From contig NZ_JBFAIU010000006.1 in the NCBI RefSeq assembly GCF_040654855.1, forward strand, positions 6,398 to 70,397: a stretch of DNA of 64,000 nt, in the 5' to 3' direction. The position numbers were made by a program, and so were the translations under genes. Positions 41,215 through 49,421 of the stretch are shown here, piece after piece. Origin of the DNA: Asanoa sp040654855 (lineage in GTDB: Bacteria; Actinomycetota; Actinomycetes; Mycobacteriales; Micromonosporaceae). The notes beneath the pieces were generated by a model that worked only from the letters and a program-made list of their open reading frames with translations, searched no databases and was not told the DNA's origin. Position 1 is the first letter of the stretch, and every line of letters starts with the position of its first letter.

Positions 41215-42716
41215 ACGCACCCCTGCGCCGGGTCGGCGTCGTCGTCCTGGTGCTCTTCGCGCTGCTGTTCGCCAACCTGAACTGGGTGCAGGCCTACAAG
41301 GCCGACGAATATCGCAACAGCGACTACAACGGCCGGGTCCAGGTCGCCGAGTACGAGCGCGAGCGCGGCGTCATCGAGGCCGGGCGCACCGCGCTGGCGA
41401 CCAGCAAGCCGACCGACGGCGAGCTCAAGTACATCCGGCAGTACCCGAACCCGGAGGCGTACGCGCACGTCGTCGGCTACAACCCGGTCAACCTGGCGGC
41501 CACCGGCATCGAGCGCACCGAGGACGAGTTCCTCGCGGGCACCGCCGACGCGCTGGTCGCCGACCGCATCTCCGACCTGTGGACCGGCGAGAAGACGCCC
41601 GGCGGCAGCGTGCTGCTGAGCCTCTCGAAGCGGGCTCAGGAGACGGGCTACAAGGAGCTGAGCAACAACCGGGTGGGCGCCGAGAAGGGCGCGGCGGTGG
41701 CGATCAACCCGCAGACCGGCGCGGTGCAGGCGCTGGTCTCGATGCCGAGCTTCGACCCCAACCCGCTGGTCAGCCACGACACCGACGCGGCCTCGTCCGC
41801 GTACGACAAGCTCGACCGCGATCCCGACAAGCCGCTGGTCAACCGGGCGCTGAGCGAGACGTACCCGCCCGGCTCGACGTTCAAGGTGATCGACGCGGCG
41901 GCGGCGCTGGAGAGCGGCTACACCCAGCAGACCCAGATCTCGGCGGGCTCGTCGTACACGCCGCCGACCTCCGGCACCGACATCCGCAACGCGGCCGACT
42001 CGATCTGCCCGGAGAGCCAGGTCACCCTCCGCGAGGCGTTGACCGAGTCGTGCAACACGGGCTTCGCGAAGCTCGCGGTCGCGCTCGGCGCCGACAAGAT
42101 CAAGGAAGAAGCCCGCAAGTTCGGCTTCGGCAACACCGACCTCACCTGCGGGCGGCTCAACGCCGAGGGCATTCCGGTCGCGCCGAGCGAGACCGGTGAC
42201 ATCAAGAACCCGGACGGCGGCGACGACCCGGCCGCGCTCGCGCAGAGCGGCATCGGCCAGAACAACGTCCGGATGACCCCGATGCAGGGCGCGCTGATCG
42301 CCGCGGCGGTCGCCAACGACGGCCGGCAGATGCGCCCCTACCTCGTGCAGAAGCTGCTCGGGCCGGACCGCACGACCTCGCACTACACCGCCACGCCGAA
42401 GGAGCTCAACGGCGCGGTGGTCAGCCGCCAGGTGGCCGGCGACCTGCGCGACATGATGATCAACGTCGTCGAGAACGGCACCGGCCGCAACGCGCAGATC
42501 GACGACGTCGAGGTCGGCGGCAAGACCGGCACCGCCCAGTCCGCGCCGGACCGCAAGGACCACGGTTGGTTCATCGGCTTCGCGATCAAGAACGGCCAGC
42601 CGGTCAGCGCCGTCGCCGTCTTCCTCCAGGAGGCGGGCCCCGGCGGCAGCAGCGAGGCCGCCCGGATCGGTGGCCAGATCATGCGGGCGGTCGTCACCGA
42701 CGCGGAGGGCAGCTGA
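41211..42716 (+). CDS. pbpA: PbpA: class B penicillin-binding protein
   Basis: A 501-residue transpeptidase with an N-terminal membrane anchor (VGVVVLVLFALLFANLNWVQ), a dimerisation domain and a C-terminal transpeptidase domain. The active-site motifs are STFK (Ser222, Lys225), SCN (280-282) and KTG (438-440). It cross-links the glycan made by the adjacent RodA. In mycobacteria PbpA is controlled by PknB. Four-base GTGA overlap with rodA. Confidence 0.95.
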   Translation: MNAPLRRVGVVVLVLFALLFANLNWVQAYKADEYRNSDYNGRVQVAEYERERGVIEAGRTALATSKPTDGELKYIRQYPNPEAYAHVVGYNPVNLAATGIERTEDEFLAGTADALVADRISDLWTGEKTPGGSVLLSLSKRAQETGYKELSNNRVGAEKGAAVAINPQTGAVQALVSMPSFDPNPLVSHDTDAASSAYDKLDRDPDKPLVNRALSETYPPGSTFKVIDAAAALESGYTQQTQISAGSSYTPPTSGTDIRNAADSICPESQVTLREALTESCNTGFAKLAVALGADKIKEEARKFGFGNTDLTCGRLNAEGIPVAPSETGDIKNPDGGDDPAALAQSGIGQNNVRMTPMQGALIAAAVANDGRQMRPYLVQKLLGPDRTTSHYTATPKELNGAVVSRQVAGDLRDMMINVVENGTGRNAQIDDVEVGGKTGTAQSAPDRKDHGWFIGFAIKNGQPVSAVAVFLQEAGPGGSSEAARIGGQIMRAVVTDAEGS

Positions 42717-42717
42717 G

Positions 42718-44094
42718 GTGATCAGCCCGGGGGTCATGCTCGGCGGCCGCTACCGCCTCGACGAGCGCATCGCCGGCGGCGGCATGGGCGACGTCTGGCG
42801 CGGCACCGACGAGGTGCTGGGCCGCACGGTGGCGGTGAAGATCCTGCTGCCCGCGCTGCTCGACGAGCCCGGGTTCGCGGAGCGGTTCCGCGGCGAGGCG
42901 CGCACGATGGCCACGATCAACCACCCCGGTGTGGTCGACGTCTACGACTACGGCAGCGACCAGCAGATCGCGTTCCTGGTCATGGAGTACGTCGAGGGCG
43001 ACGCGCTCTCCCGCACGCTGGGCCGGGTCGGCCGGCTCACCCCGGCGCGGACCATGGCCCTGGTCGCCCAGGCGGCCGACGCGCTGCAGGCGGCGCACGA
43101 GAAGGGCATCGTCCACCGCGACGTCAAGCCCGGCAACCTGCTGGTGCGCCCCAACGGCACGCTGGTGCTGACCGACTTCGGCATCGCCCGCTCGGACATC
43201 GTCGGCCAGCTCACCGCGGCCGGCTCGGTGCTCGGCACCGCCTCATACATCTCGCCGGAGCAGGCGGCCGGCGCCATCGCCACACCGTCCTCCGACGTGT
43301 ACGCCCTGGGCGTGGTCGCCTACCAGTGCCTGTCCGGGCGCCGGCCGTTCGAGGGCGACAACCCGCTCGAGATCGCCATGAAGCACGTGCGGGAGACGGC
43401 TCGCCCACTTCCGGGCGACATCCCGCCGGCGATCAGGTCGATCGTCGAGCGGGCGATGGCCAAGGACCCGGGTGCCCGCTGGCCCACGGCGTCGGCCTTC
43501 TCGGCCGTGTCGCGGCAGGCCGCGGCGACCCTGGCGACGGCCGGGCCGGTCATGCCCCACCGGCCGCTCTCGCCGACCATCCCGCCCAAGGCCGGGCCGA
43601 TCTCGGGCGCCCCCGCGTCGCCCGCGCTCGCGCCGAGCGGGCGGGCCACGGTGCAGGGTCCGATCAACCCGGCGCCGCCCCGAGCCGGTGCCCGTCCGCC
43701 GCAGCCGCCACCCGTCGTGGGTAACCCGGTGCCGCGGGGCGGCTATCCGAGCGCGCCGGCAAATCGGCCACCGGCGCCCGCAGGATACGGTTATGCGTCG
43801 GTGCCGTCCGCAGCCGAATCCGGTGGCGGGGGGCGGCGGTTACTGGTCGTGTTGGCAGTGATACTCGGCGTGCTGGTGCTCGTCTGCGCCGGGGTCATCT
43901 CCTACATGCTCAGTCTGCGCAACAGTGACGGAAACAACGGCGGCGGCGGTTCGTCCTCCATGGCTCCCGTGGGGAAGGTAACGACCGCGCTTCATCTACC
44001 CGTCGGTGGAACCGAGGCGACGATCGCCCCGTACCGTCTTGGAGAGCGAATCCTCCACATCGGGATGACGAGCGAAGGAATGTTGACGAGATGA
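42718..44094 (+). CDS. pknA: PknA: membrane Ser/Thr protein kinase
   Basis: A 458-residue eukaryotic-type kinase: glycine loop GGGMGDVW, Lys41, HRDVKPGN (133-140), DFG (153-155), then a Pro-rich juxtamembrane linker of about 120 residues, one span (about 380-405) and a short extracellular tail without PASTA domains. GTG 42718 lies one base after the pbpA stop. Together with PknB it phosphorylates cell-shape and division proteins. The ATGA at its end overlaps pknB. Confidence 0.93.
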   Translation: MISPGVMLGGRYRLDERIAGGGMGDVWRGTDEVLGRTVAVKILLPALLDEPGFAERFRGEARTMATINHPGVVDVYDYGSDQQIAFLVMEYVEGDALSRTLGRVGRLTPARTMALVAQAADALQAAHEKGIVHRDVKPGNLLVRPNGTLVLTDFGIARSDIVGQLTAAGSVLGTASYISPEQAAGAIATPSSDVYALGVVAYQCLSGRRPFEGDNPLEIAMKHVRETARPLPGDIPPAIRSIVERAMAKDPGARWPTASAFSAVSRQAAATLATAGPVMPHRPLSPTIPPKAGPISGAPASPALAPSGRATVQGPINPAPPRAGARPPQPPPVVGNPVPRGGYPSAPANRPPAPAGYGYASVPSAAESGGGGRRLLVVLAVILGVLVLVCAGVISYMLSLRNSDGNNGGGGSSSMAPVGKVTTALHLPVGGTEATIAPYRLGERILHIGMTSEGMLTR

Positions 44095-45911
44095 CGCAGG
44101 CCCGCCTGCTGGGTGGCAGGTACCAGGTCGGCGAGCTGCTCGGATACGGCGGCATGGCCGAGGTGCACCGCGGCCGCGACCTCCGGCTCGGCCGGGACGT
44201 CGCGATCAAGATGCTCCGCACCGACCTGGCCCGCGACGCGACGTTCCAGATGCGGTTCCGGCGCGAAGCCCAGAACGCCGCCTCGCTCAACCACCCGGCG
44301 ATCGTCGCCGTCTACGACACCGGCGAGGAGATCGCGCCCACCGGCGAGACCCTGCCGTTCATCGTCATGGAGTTCGTCAACGGCCGCACCCTCAAGGAGG
44401 TGCTGGCCGCCGAGGGTCGGCTGATGCCGCGCCGCGCCCTCGAGATCACGGCCGACATCTGCGCCGCGCTGGAGTTCAGCCACCGGCACGGCATCATCCA
44501 CCGCGACATCAAGCCCGGCAACGTGATGCTCACGCAGAACGGCCAGGTCAAGGTCATGGACTTCGGCATCGCCCGGGCCCTGGCCAGCGGCGCGACCACG
44601 ATGACGCAGACCAGCGCGGTGATCGGCACGGCGCAGTACCTGTCGCCGGAGCAGGCCCGCGGCGAGGCGGTCGACGCCCGGTCCGACGTCTACGCCGCCG
44701 GCTGCGTGCTGTTCGAGCTCCTCTGCGGCCATCCGCCGTTCGTCGGCGACAGCCCGGTCAGCGTCGCCTACCAGCATGTCCGGGAAGACCCGCGGGCGCC
44801 GAGCGAGATCAACCGCGACGTGACGCCGCCGATCGACGCGATCGTGCTCAAGGCGCTGTCCAAGAACCCGCTCAACCGCTACCAGAGCGCCGGCGAGATG
44901 CGCGCCGACCTGCTCCGCGCGGCCACCGGCCGGCCCGTGATGGCCACGCCGGTGATGCGCGACCAGGAGACCATGCCGATGGGCGCGGCGAACGCGGCCA
45001 CCGCCACGGTGCGGCGGCCGCAGAGCGGCCCGCCGACGCGCGCGATCCCGGCCGCCCGGGTGGGCGACGCGCAGCGGCGCAAGCGCTCCAACTGGGTGCT
45101 GGCCGTGCTGAGCGTGCTCGGCGTCCTCGCCGTGATCGCGCTGGTCGCCGGGCTGCTCGTGCAGAACGCCCGGGGCGAGAAGGTCGACGTCGTCTCGGTC
45201 GTCGGCAGGCCGGTGGCGGAGGCGCAGCAGACGCTCGTCACCGCGGGCTTCGGGGTCGAGACGACCCGCAAGGAAGCCGACGACTGCGCGGAGAACACGG
45301 TCATCGAGCAGAGCCCGGAGGGCGGGTCCAAGGCGGCCAAGGCGAGCACGGTCGCGCTGACCGTGTGCGCCGGCCCCGGCACGGTCGAGGTGCCCGACCT
45401 CAAGGGCCAGACCCGCGATGCGGCCGAGAAGGCGCTCGTGGACGCGAGGCTCAAGCCAAACTTCGTCGAGGTCAACAGCTCGGAGCGCAAGGGCATCGTG
45501 CTTGCCGTCGACAAGGCCGGCAGCTCGGTGAAGCCCAACACCGTGATCAAGGTCCAAGTCTCCAACGGCAAGCTGAAGGAGGTCCCGAACGTCGTAGGCC
45601 AGACGCGGGTGGAGGCTGAAGCCGTACTCCGCGCGGCGGGCTTCGACGTGGAGGTCGAGGAGGGTCAGGTCGTCCAGAGCGAGAACCTCGCCAACCGGGT
45701 CACCTCGCAGGATCCGGACGGCAAGAAGGAAGCCGAGGTGGACTCCACGGTCACCATCACGGTGACGGTCTTCCAGGAGCCCGACGAAGAGCCCACGGGT
45801 GACCCGACCTCAGAGCCGCCCGGCGGCAACAACGGTGGGATCGGCGACATCATCCCGGGCATCGGCGGCGGCCGCCCGATCGTCGGCGACGACCGGTCAC
45901 ACAAGAGCTGA
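44091..45911 (+). CDS. pknB: PknB: PASTA-domain Ser/Thr protein kinase
   Basis: A 606-residue receptor kinase. Kinase domain about 10-275 with Lys40, HRD 137-139, DFG 157-159 and a Thr-rich activation loop (TMTQTSAVIGT, 170-180). A linker leads to one span at about 334-358. Three extracellular PASTA domains follow (about 362-428, 430-494 and 495-565), which sense muropeptides or lipid II, and a Gly/Asp-rich tail ends the protein. Mycobacterial PknB has four PASTA domains, so this one is shorter. Convergent with trpG, with only two bases between stops. Confidence 0.95.
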   Translation: MTQARLLGGRYQVGELLGYGGMAEVHRGRDLRLGRDVAIKMLRTDLARDATFQMRFRREAQNAASLNHPAIVAVYDTGEEIAPTGETLPFIVMEFVNGRTLKEVLAAEGRLMPRRALEITADICAALEFSHRHGIIHRDIKPGNVMLTQNGQVKVMDFGIARALASGATTMTQTSAVIGTAQYLSPEQARGEAVDARSDVYAAGCVLFELLCGHPPFVGDSPVSVAYQHVREDPRAPSEINRDVTPPIDAIVLKALSKNPLNRYQSAGEMRADLLRAATGRPVMATPVMRDQETMPMGAANAATATVRRPQSGPPTRAIPAARVGDAQRRKRSNWVLAVLSVLGVLAVIALVAGLLVQNARGEKVDVVSVVGRPVAEAQQTLVTAGFGVETTRKEADDCAENTVIEQSPEGGSKAAKASTVALTVCAGPGTVEVPDLKGQTRDAAEKALVDARLKPNFVEVNSSERKGIVLAVDKAGSSVKPNTVIKVQVSNGKLKEVPNVVGQTRVEAEAVLRAAGFDVEVEEGQVVQSENLANRVTSQDPDGKKEAEVDSTVTITVTVFQEPDEEPTGDPTSEPPGGNNGGIGDIIPGIGGGRPIVGDDRSHKS

Positions 45912-45913
45912 CG

Positions 45914-46564
45914 TCAGGCGGCGGCGAAAGCGGCCAGCCGCCGGGCGTCGACCTCGGCCGACAGCTCCGGAGCGCGCTCCAGGGCCTCGGTGTGGCCGCA
46001 CGCCGCCAGCCAGTTGGCGAGCATGAGGTGGCCGCCCTCGGTCAGCACCGACTCCGGGTGGAACTGCACGCCCTCGATCGGCAGCGTCCGGTGCCGCATG
46101 GCCATCACCACACCGGACTCGGTGGTGCCGGTGACCTCGATCTCGTCGGGCAGCGTCTCTGGCAGCACGGCCAGCGAGTGGTAGCGGGTGGCCGTGAACG
46201 GATCGGGCAGCCCGCCGAGCACACCCGCGCCGCGGTGGTGCACGAGCGACGTCTTGCCGTGCAGCAGTTCCGGCGCCCGGGTCACGGTGGCACCGAACGC
46301 CGCACCGATCGCCTGGTGCCCCAGGCACACCCCGAAGATCGGCAGCTCACCGGCGTACGCCTTGATCACGTCGAGGCAGATGCCGGCGCGCTCGGGCGTA
46401 CCCGGGCCGGGTGAGAGCAGGACGCCCGCGGCTCCGGATCGGCCGACGGCGGCGACGTCGATCTCGTCGTTGCGCCGCACGTCGCACTCGACCCCCAACT
46501 GGCCCAGGTACTGCACCAGGTTGAAGACGAACGAGTCGTAGTTGTCGATCACCAGCACGCGCAC
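45914..46564 (-). CDS. trpG: Glutamine amidotransferase of anthranilate/aminodeoxychorismate synthase
   Basis: A 216-residue class I amidotransferase that supplies ammonia from glutamine to chorismate-using synthases in tryptophan or folate synthesis. The nucleophile is Cys80 in GVCLGHQAIG, and the His/Glu pair is in GVQFHPES. The N terminus VLVIDNYDSFVFNLVQYLG is classic. GTG 46564 begins five bases after the small membrane-protein stop. trpG/pabA between the sortase/DUF881 genes and pknB is the conserved actinobacterial order. Its partner subunit is not in the window, so it may serve both pathways. Confidence 0.93.
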   Translation of the reverse strand: MRVLVIDNYDSFVFNLVQYLGQLGVECDVRRNDEIDVAAVGRSGAAGVLLSPGPGTPERAGICLDVIKAYAGELPIFGVCLGHQAIGAAFGATVTRAPELLHGKTSLVHHRGAGVLGGLPDPFTATRYHSLAVLPETLPDEIEVTGTTESGVVMAMRHRTLPIEGVQFHPESVLTEGGHLMLANWLAACGHTEALERAPELSAEVDARRLAAFAAA

Positions 46565-46569
46565 GGTGG

Positions 46570-46872
46570 TTACCTCGGAAGCGGGTTGTCGGTCGTGGTC
46601 GAGTACGGCAGGTCGTGGTCGCCCAGCCCGGACTCGCGCGGGTCGGGCGTCCCGGTGCCGACACCGGGGTCGTCCACGCCCGCGCCGCCCGGAGCCCCCG
46701 GGACGCCGCCGTCCTGCGTCACCTGGACGTCGTCGAACGGCAGCAGCGGCTCCGCCCAAGGAAACACGACGAACCAGAACAGTGCCAATATGCCCGTGAT
46801 CAGCACGAGCGAGGTCAGCAGCTTGCCCACGACGCCGTCGAACGGCAACTTGCGCCAGATCCACGCGTACAT
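46570..46872 (-). CDS. Small single-span membrane protein in the sortase operon
   Basis: A 100-residue protein with one N-terminal membrane segment (LLTSLVLITGILALFWFVVF) and an acidic Gly/Asp/Pro-rich outer part with no known domain. It lies three bases after the sortase stop and five bases before trpG, so it is part of that operon. Function unknown; the position suggests a wall or divisome accessory. Confidence 0.75.
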   Translation of the reverse strand: MYAWIWRKLPFDGVVGKLLTSLVLITGILALFWFVVFPWAEPLLPFDDVQVTQDGGVPGAPGGAGVDDPGVGTGTPDPRESGLGDHDLPYSTTTDNPLPR

Positions 46873-46875
46873 CGG

Positions 46876-48066
46876 TCAGCCTCCCAGCTCGGCCGGGTCG
46901 CCCTGCGACTTCGGCTGGGTCCGGGCCAGCTCACCGTGCACGATCAGGCGCTGGTAGTTGTCGAACTTCGGGTTGCAGGTGGTCAGCGTGACCATCGCCT
47001 TGGTCGGCTTGGACCCCGGCAGCATCGGCACCGGCGCCACCACCTCGACCTGCGTGGGCAGCACGATCCGGGTCTTCACGACCTTGTAGACGTACCAGTT
47101 GGACTTGTCCTCGACGACGATCGCGTCGCCGTTGTTGAGCTCGTCCAGCCGCCAGAAGGTGGCCCGGTTGCGGTGGCCGGCGACGGAGAAGTTGCCGACC
47201 TGGCCGGGCTGCGCGGTGTCCGGGTAGTGCCCGGGCGCGTAGCGGATGTCGGCCTGGGTGACCCCTTCGACCACCACCCACTGCTGGCCGAGGGCCGGGA
47301 TGTAGAGCTTCGCGATGCCGTGGATCTTGGAGCCGAGCCCACCGGTGCCGGCGGTCGGCCCGACGGTCGGGTCGTCGCCCGGCTCGTTGGCCCACTGCTG
47401 TTCGAGCGCGCCGGCCAGCGCGTCCTGCTTGCCGCCCTGGACGACGCCGACGCCCCAGACCTCGTAAGCCGCGAAGAGCAGCACCACGAGGCCGAAGGTG
47501 ATCATCAGCTCGCCGCCGACCCGGATGCCGGTGCGGATCCGCGACCAGACGGTGGGCCGGGTCAGCTCGGAGTAGACGCTGCGGTAGTCGTCGCCGACGT
47601 TCTCCGCCCGCAGTCGCACCACCCGCTCACCCCGGCGGGGCTTCGGCGGAGGCGGCAGCTCCGACGGGTCCACCTTCTCCGGCGCCGGCGGCACCGCGCC
47701 CATCACCGTGGTCACGTCGGCCGCCGGTTTGGGCGGCACCGGTGCCGGGCCGGGCGTCGGGACCTTGGGGATCACCGCGGTCTGGTCGGGCGTCGGCGCG
47801 GCGACCTTCGGGATCACGGCCGTGGTGTCGACCGCCTTGGGGATGATCGCCGTGCTGTCGGCCTCGGGCGCCGGCGGTCGCAGCATCAGACCCGGCGTCA
47901 CCGGGACGTCGTGCACGGTCGCCGCCGGCGGCTGGGGACGGGTGCCCTGGAACTCGAGTGGCCGCGGATGCGGCCGGCGTGCGGTCGCGTCGGCCACGCG
48001 CGGTATGACCGCGGTCGCGTCTTCGGCATCAGGCGCCCGATGCCGCCCGTTCTGGTCGCGCGTCAT
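46876..48066 (-). CDS. Class E sortase
   Basis: A 396-residue transpeptidase that anchors surface proteins to peptidoglycan. A disordered N-terminal cytoplasmic region (about 1-165), one span (GGELMITFGLVVLLFAAYEV) and a C-terminal sortase barrel with the catalytic His in VAGHRNRATF, Cys near 364 in TLTTCNPKF and Arg in YQRLIVHGE. Class E enzymes recognise LAxTG-type signals. The N-terminal region repeats a (D/S)xTA(V/I)IPK motif four times (near residues 16, 71, 80 and 93). Cotranscribed with DUF881 upstream and trpG downstream. Confidence 0.93.
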   Translation of the reverse strand: MTRDQNGRHRAPDAEDATAVIPRVADATARRPHPRPLEFQGTRPQPPAATVHDVPVTPGLMLRPPAPEADSTAIIPKAVDTTAVIPKVAAPTPDQTAVIPKVPTPGPAPVPPKPAADVTTVMGAVPPAPEKVDPSELPPPPKPRRGERVVRLRAENVGDDYRSVYSELTRPTVWSRIRTGIRVGGELMITFGLVVLLFAAYEVWGVGVVQGGKQDALAGALEQQWANEPGDDPTVGPTAGTGGLGSKIHGIAKLYIPALGQQWVVVEGVTQADIRYAPGHYPDTAQPGQVGNFSVAGHRNRATFWRLDELNNGDAIVVEDKSNWYVYKVVKTRIVLPTQVEVVAPVPMLPGSKPTKAMVTLTTCNPKFDNYQRLIVHGELARTQPKSQGDPAELGG

Positions 48067-48079
48067 GACGGCGAAAGCC

Positions 48080-48859
48080 TCATGAAGTCACCTTCGCTGA
48101 TCGGAGGGCACTGGACCCCTCGAACGCGGGTATCGTCACGTCCTTCTCCACCGTCTCTTGATATCCGAGCTGGAAGTGATCGACAGCGTCTTTGAAGAGA
48201 CGTACGCCGTCGGATTCGCCCAACGCCCGTTGCATCGCGGTGGGATCACCGATCGCCGTGATCACGAACGGTGGAGAGTAGACACGTCCGTGCAGGAGCA
48301 AGGTGTTGCCGACGCAGCGTACCGCGCTGGTGGACAACACGCGGACCCCCATGATCGACATTGCCTCGGCACCGCCGGCCCAGAGCGCGTTGACCGCGGC
48401 CTGCACGTCGCCCTGGTGCACGACCAGGTCGTCGGGGCGGACACCGTCGGGGCGGTCGCCGGCGCGCTGTGGTGCGTCGTCGAGCCGGACGGTCAGCCCG
48501 GGCCCGTGCACGGCGGTGAACCCGGCGGCCGGCTCCATGCCCTTGGCCCGCTCGCTCTCGGCGCGGATGGGGCCGTCGGTGCGGGCCAGCTGCTCGGTCT
48601 GGCTCCGGACCGCGTCGGCCAGCTCGCGGGCGCGCTGCTGGCTGGCCGTCACCCGATCGCGCTCCTCGTTGACCACCTGAGCGAGCCGCGGCCGGCGATC
48701 TTCGCGCAGAGCTGTGCCGTCGGCGGTCCTGGCCGTCGTGGTGAACAGCAGGCCGGCCGCCAAGGCGATCAACGGCACCAGCGCCGACCAGGCATTACGC
48801 GGCTTGCGGACCCGCGCGGCCCGGCGCAGTGCGGCCCGCCAGAAGGTCGAGTCGGGCAC
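48080..48859 (-). CDS. DUF881 membrane protein
   Basis: A 259-residue DUF881 protein: one N-terminal span (WSALVPLIALAAGLLFTTTA), a coiled-coil segment (VNEERDRVTASQQRARELAD) and an extracellular C-terminal domain (GFTAVHGPGLTVRLDDAP, DVQAAVNALWAGGAEAMSI). DUF881 genes lie beside crgA and the sortase in most actinobacteria and are thought to act in division or wall assembly. GTG 48859 is placed by the GGAGGAGG site; the longer frame is not needed. Divergent from crgA. Confidence 0.9.
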   Translation of the reverse strand: MPDSTFWRAALRRAARVRKPRNAWSALVPLIALAAGLLFTTTARTADGTALREDRRPRLAQVVNEERDRVTASQQRARELADAVRSQTEQLARTDGPIRAESERAKGMEPAAGFTAVHGPGLTVRLDDAPQRAGDRPDGVRPDDLVVHQGDVQAAVNALWAGGAEAMSIMGVRVLSTSAVRCVGNTLLLHGRVYSPPFVITAIGDPTAMQRALGESDGVRLFKDAVDHFQLGYQETVEKDVTIPAFEGSSALRSAKVTS

Positions 48860-49039
48860 CTGGCTCCTCCTCCGTGCGAGCTGGTCAAATCCGGTGGTCG
48901 GGATTATTCCCACAACCCGATGCCGCCCGTCCATGGCCGCGACGCGCCGCGTTGATTACGCTAGCTGGCGAACATTATTGGCCATGGACCGTCGCCGGTT
49001 GACAGGCCCGAGCGAGGACCACAACCAGGAGAGAGCGTC

Positions 49040-49303
49040 GTGCCCAAGTCGCAGGTTCGCAAGAAGAAGGTCTACACCCCTCCTACCGACGTACGCCCGT
49101 CGTCGGTGGCCGCGAGCCGCAAGCCGAGCCCGCGCTGGCTCCCTGTGACCGGCGTCGCACTCATCGTGTTCGGCATCGCATGGCTGGTGGTCTACTACCT
49201 CTCCGACACCGACTACCCGGTGGCGTCGTGGACCTACTGGAACCTCGCGATCGGCTTCGGTGCGATGGTCGCCTCGCTCGCGGTGTTCAGCCGCTGGCGT
49301 TGA
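49040..49303 (+). CDS. crgA: CrgA: cell division regulator
   Basis: An 87-residue membrane protein with the CrgA layout: a basic N terminus (MPKSQVRKKKVYTPPTD), two membrane segments (LPVTGVALIVFGIAWLVVYYL and WNLAIGFGAMVASLAVFS) and a tiny outer loop. In Streptomyces CrgA restrains Z-ring formation in aerial hyphae; in mycobacteria it helps localise wall synthases. GTG 49040 follows an AGGAGAGAG site. Confidence 0.95.
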   Translation: MPKSQVRKKKVYTPPTDVRPSSVAASRKPSPRWLPVTGVALIVFGIAWLVVYYLSDTDYPVASWTYWNLAIGFGAMVASLAVFSRWR

Positions 49304-49353
49304 TGATCTGTTGACTAAGGTGACCTGGGAGACCCGGGTGCGGCACACCTCAC

Positions 49354-49383
49354 GTTACTGAGCAGTAACCTGTGCCGTAGCCT
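49354..49383 (+). promoter_or_regulatory. Promoter with overlapping operator for the Fe-S reductase gene
   Basis: TTACTG (49355-49360) and TAGCCT (49378-49383) are spaced by exactly 17 bases. A perfect inverted repeat GTTACT-GAGC-AGTAAC (49354-49369) covers the -35 box. Such palindromes are typical of TetR-family repressors of lipid genes. A GGAGG ribosome site follows before ATG 49422. Confidence 0.6.
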
Positions 49384-49421
49384 GGACCTCAGCCACACCT
49401 AGGCCAACGGAGGCTGCGCGC

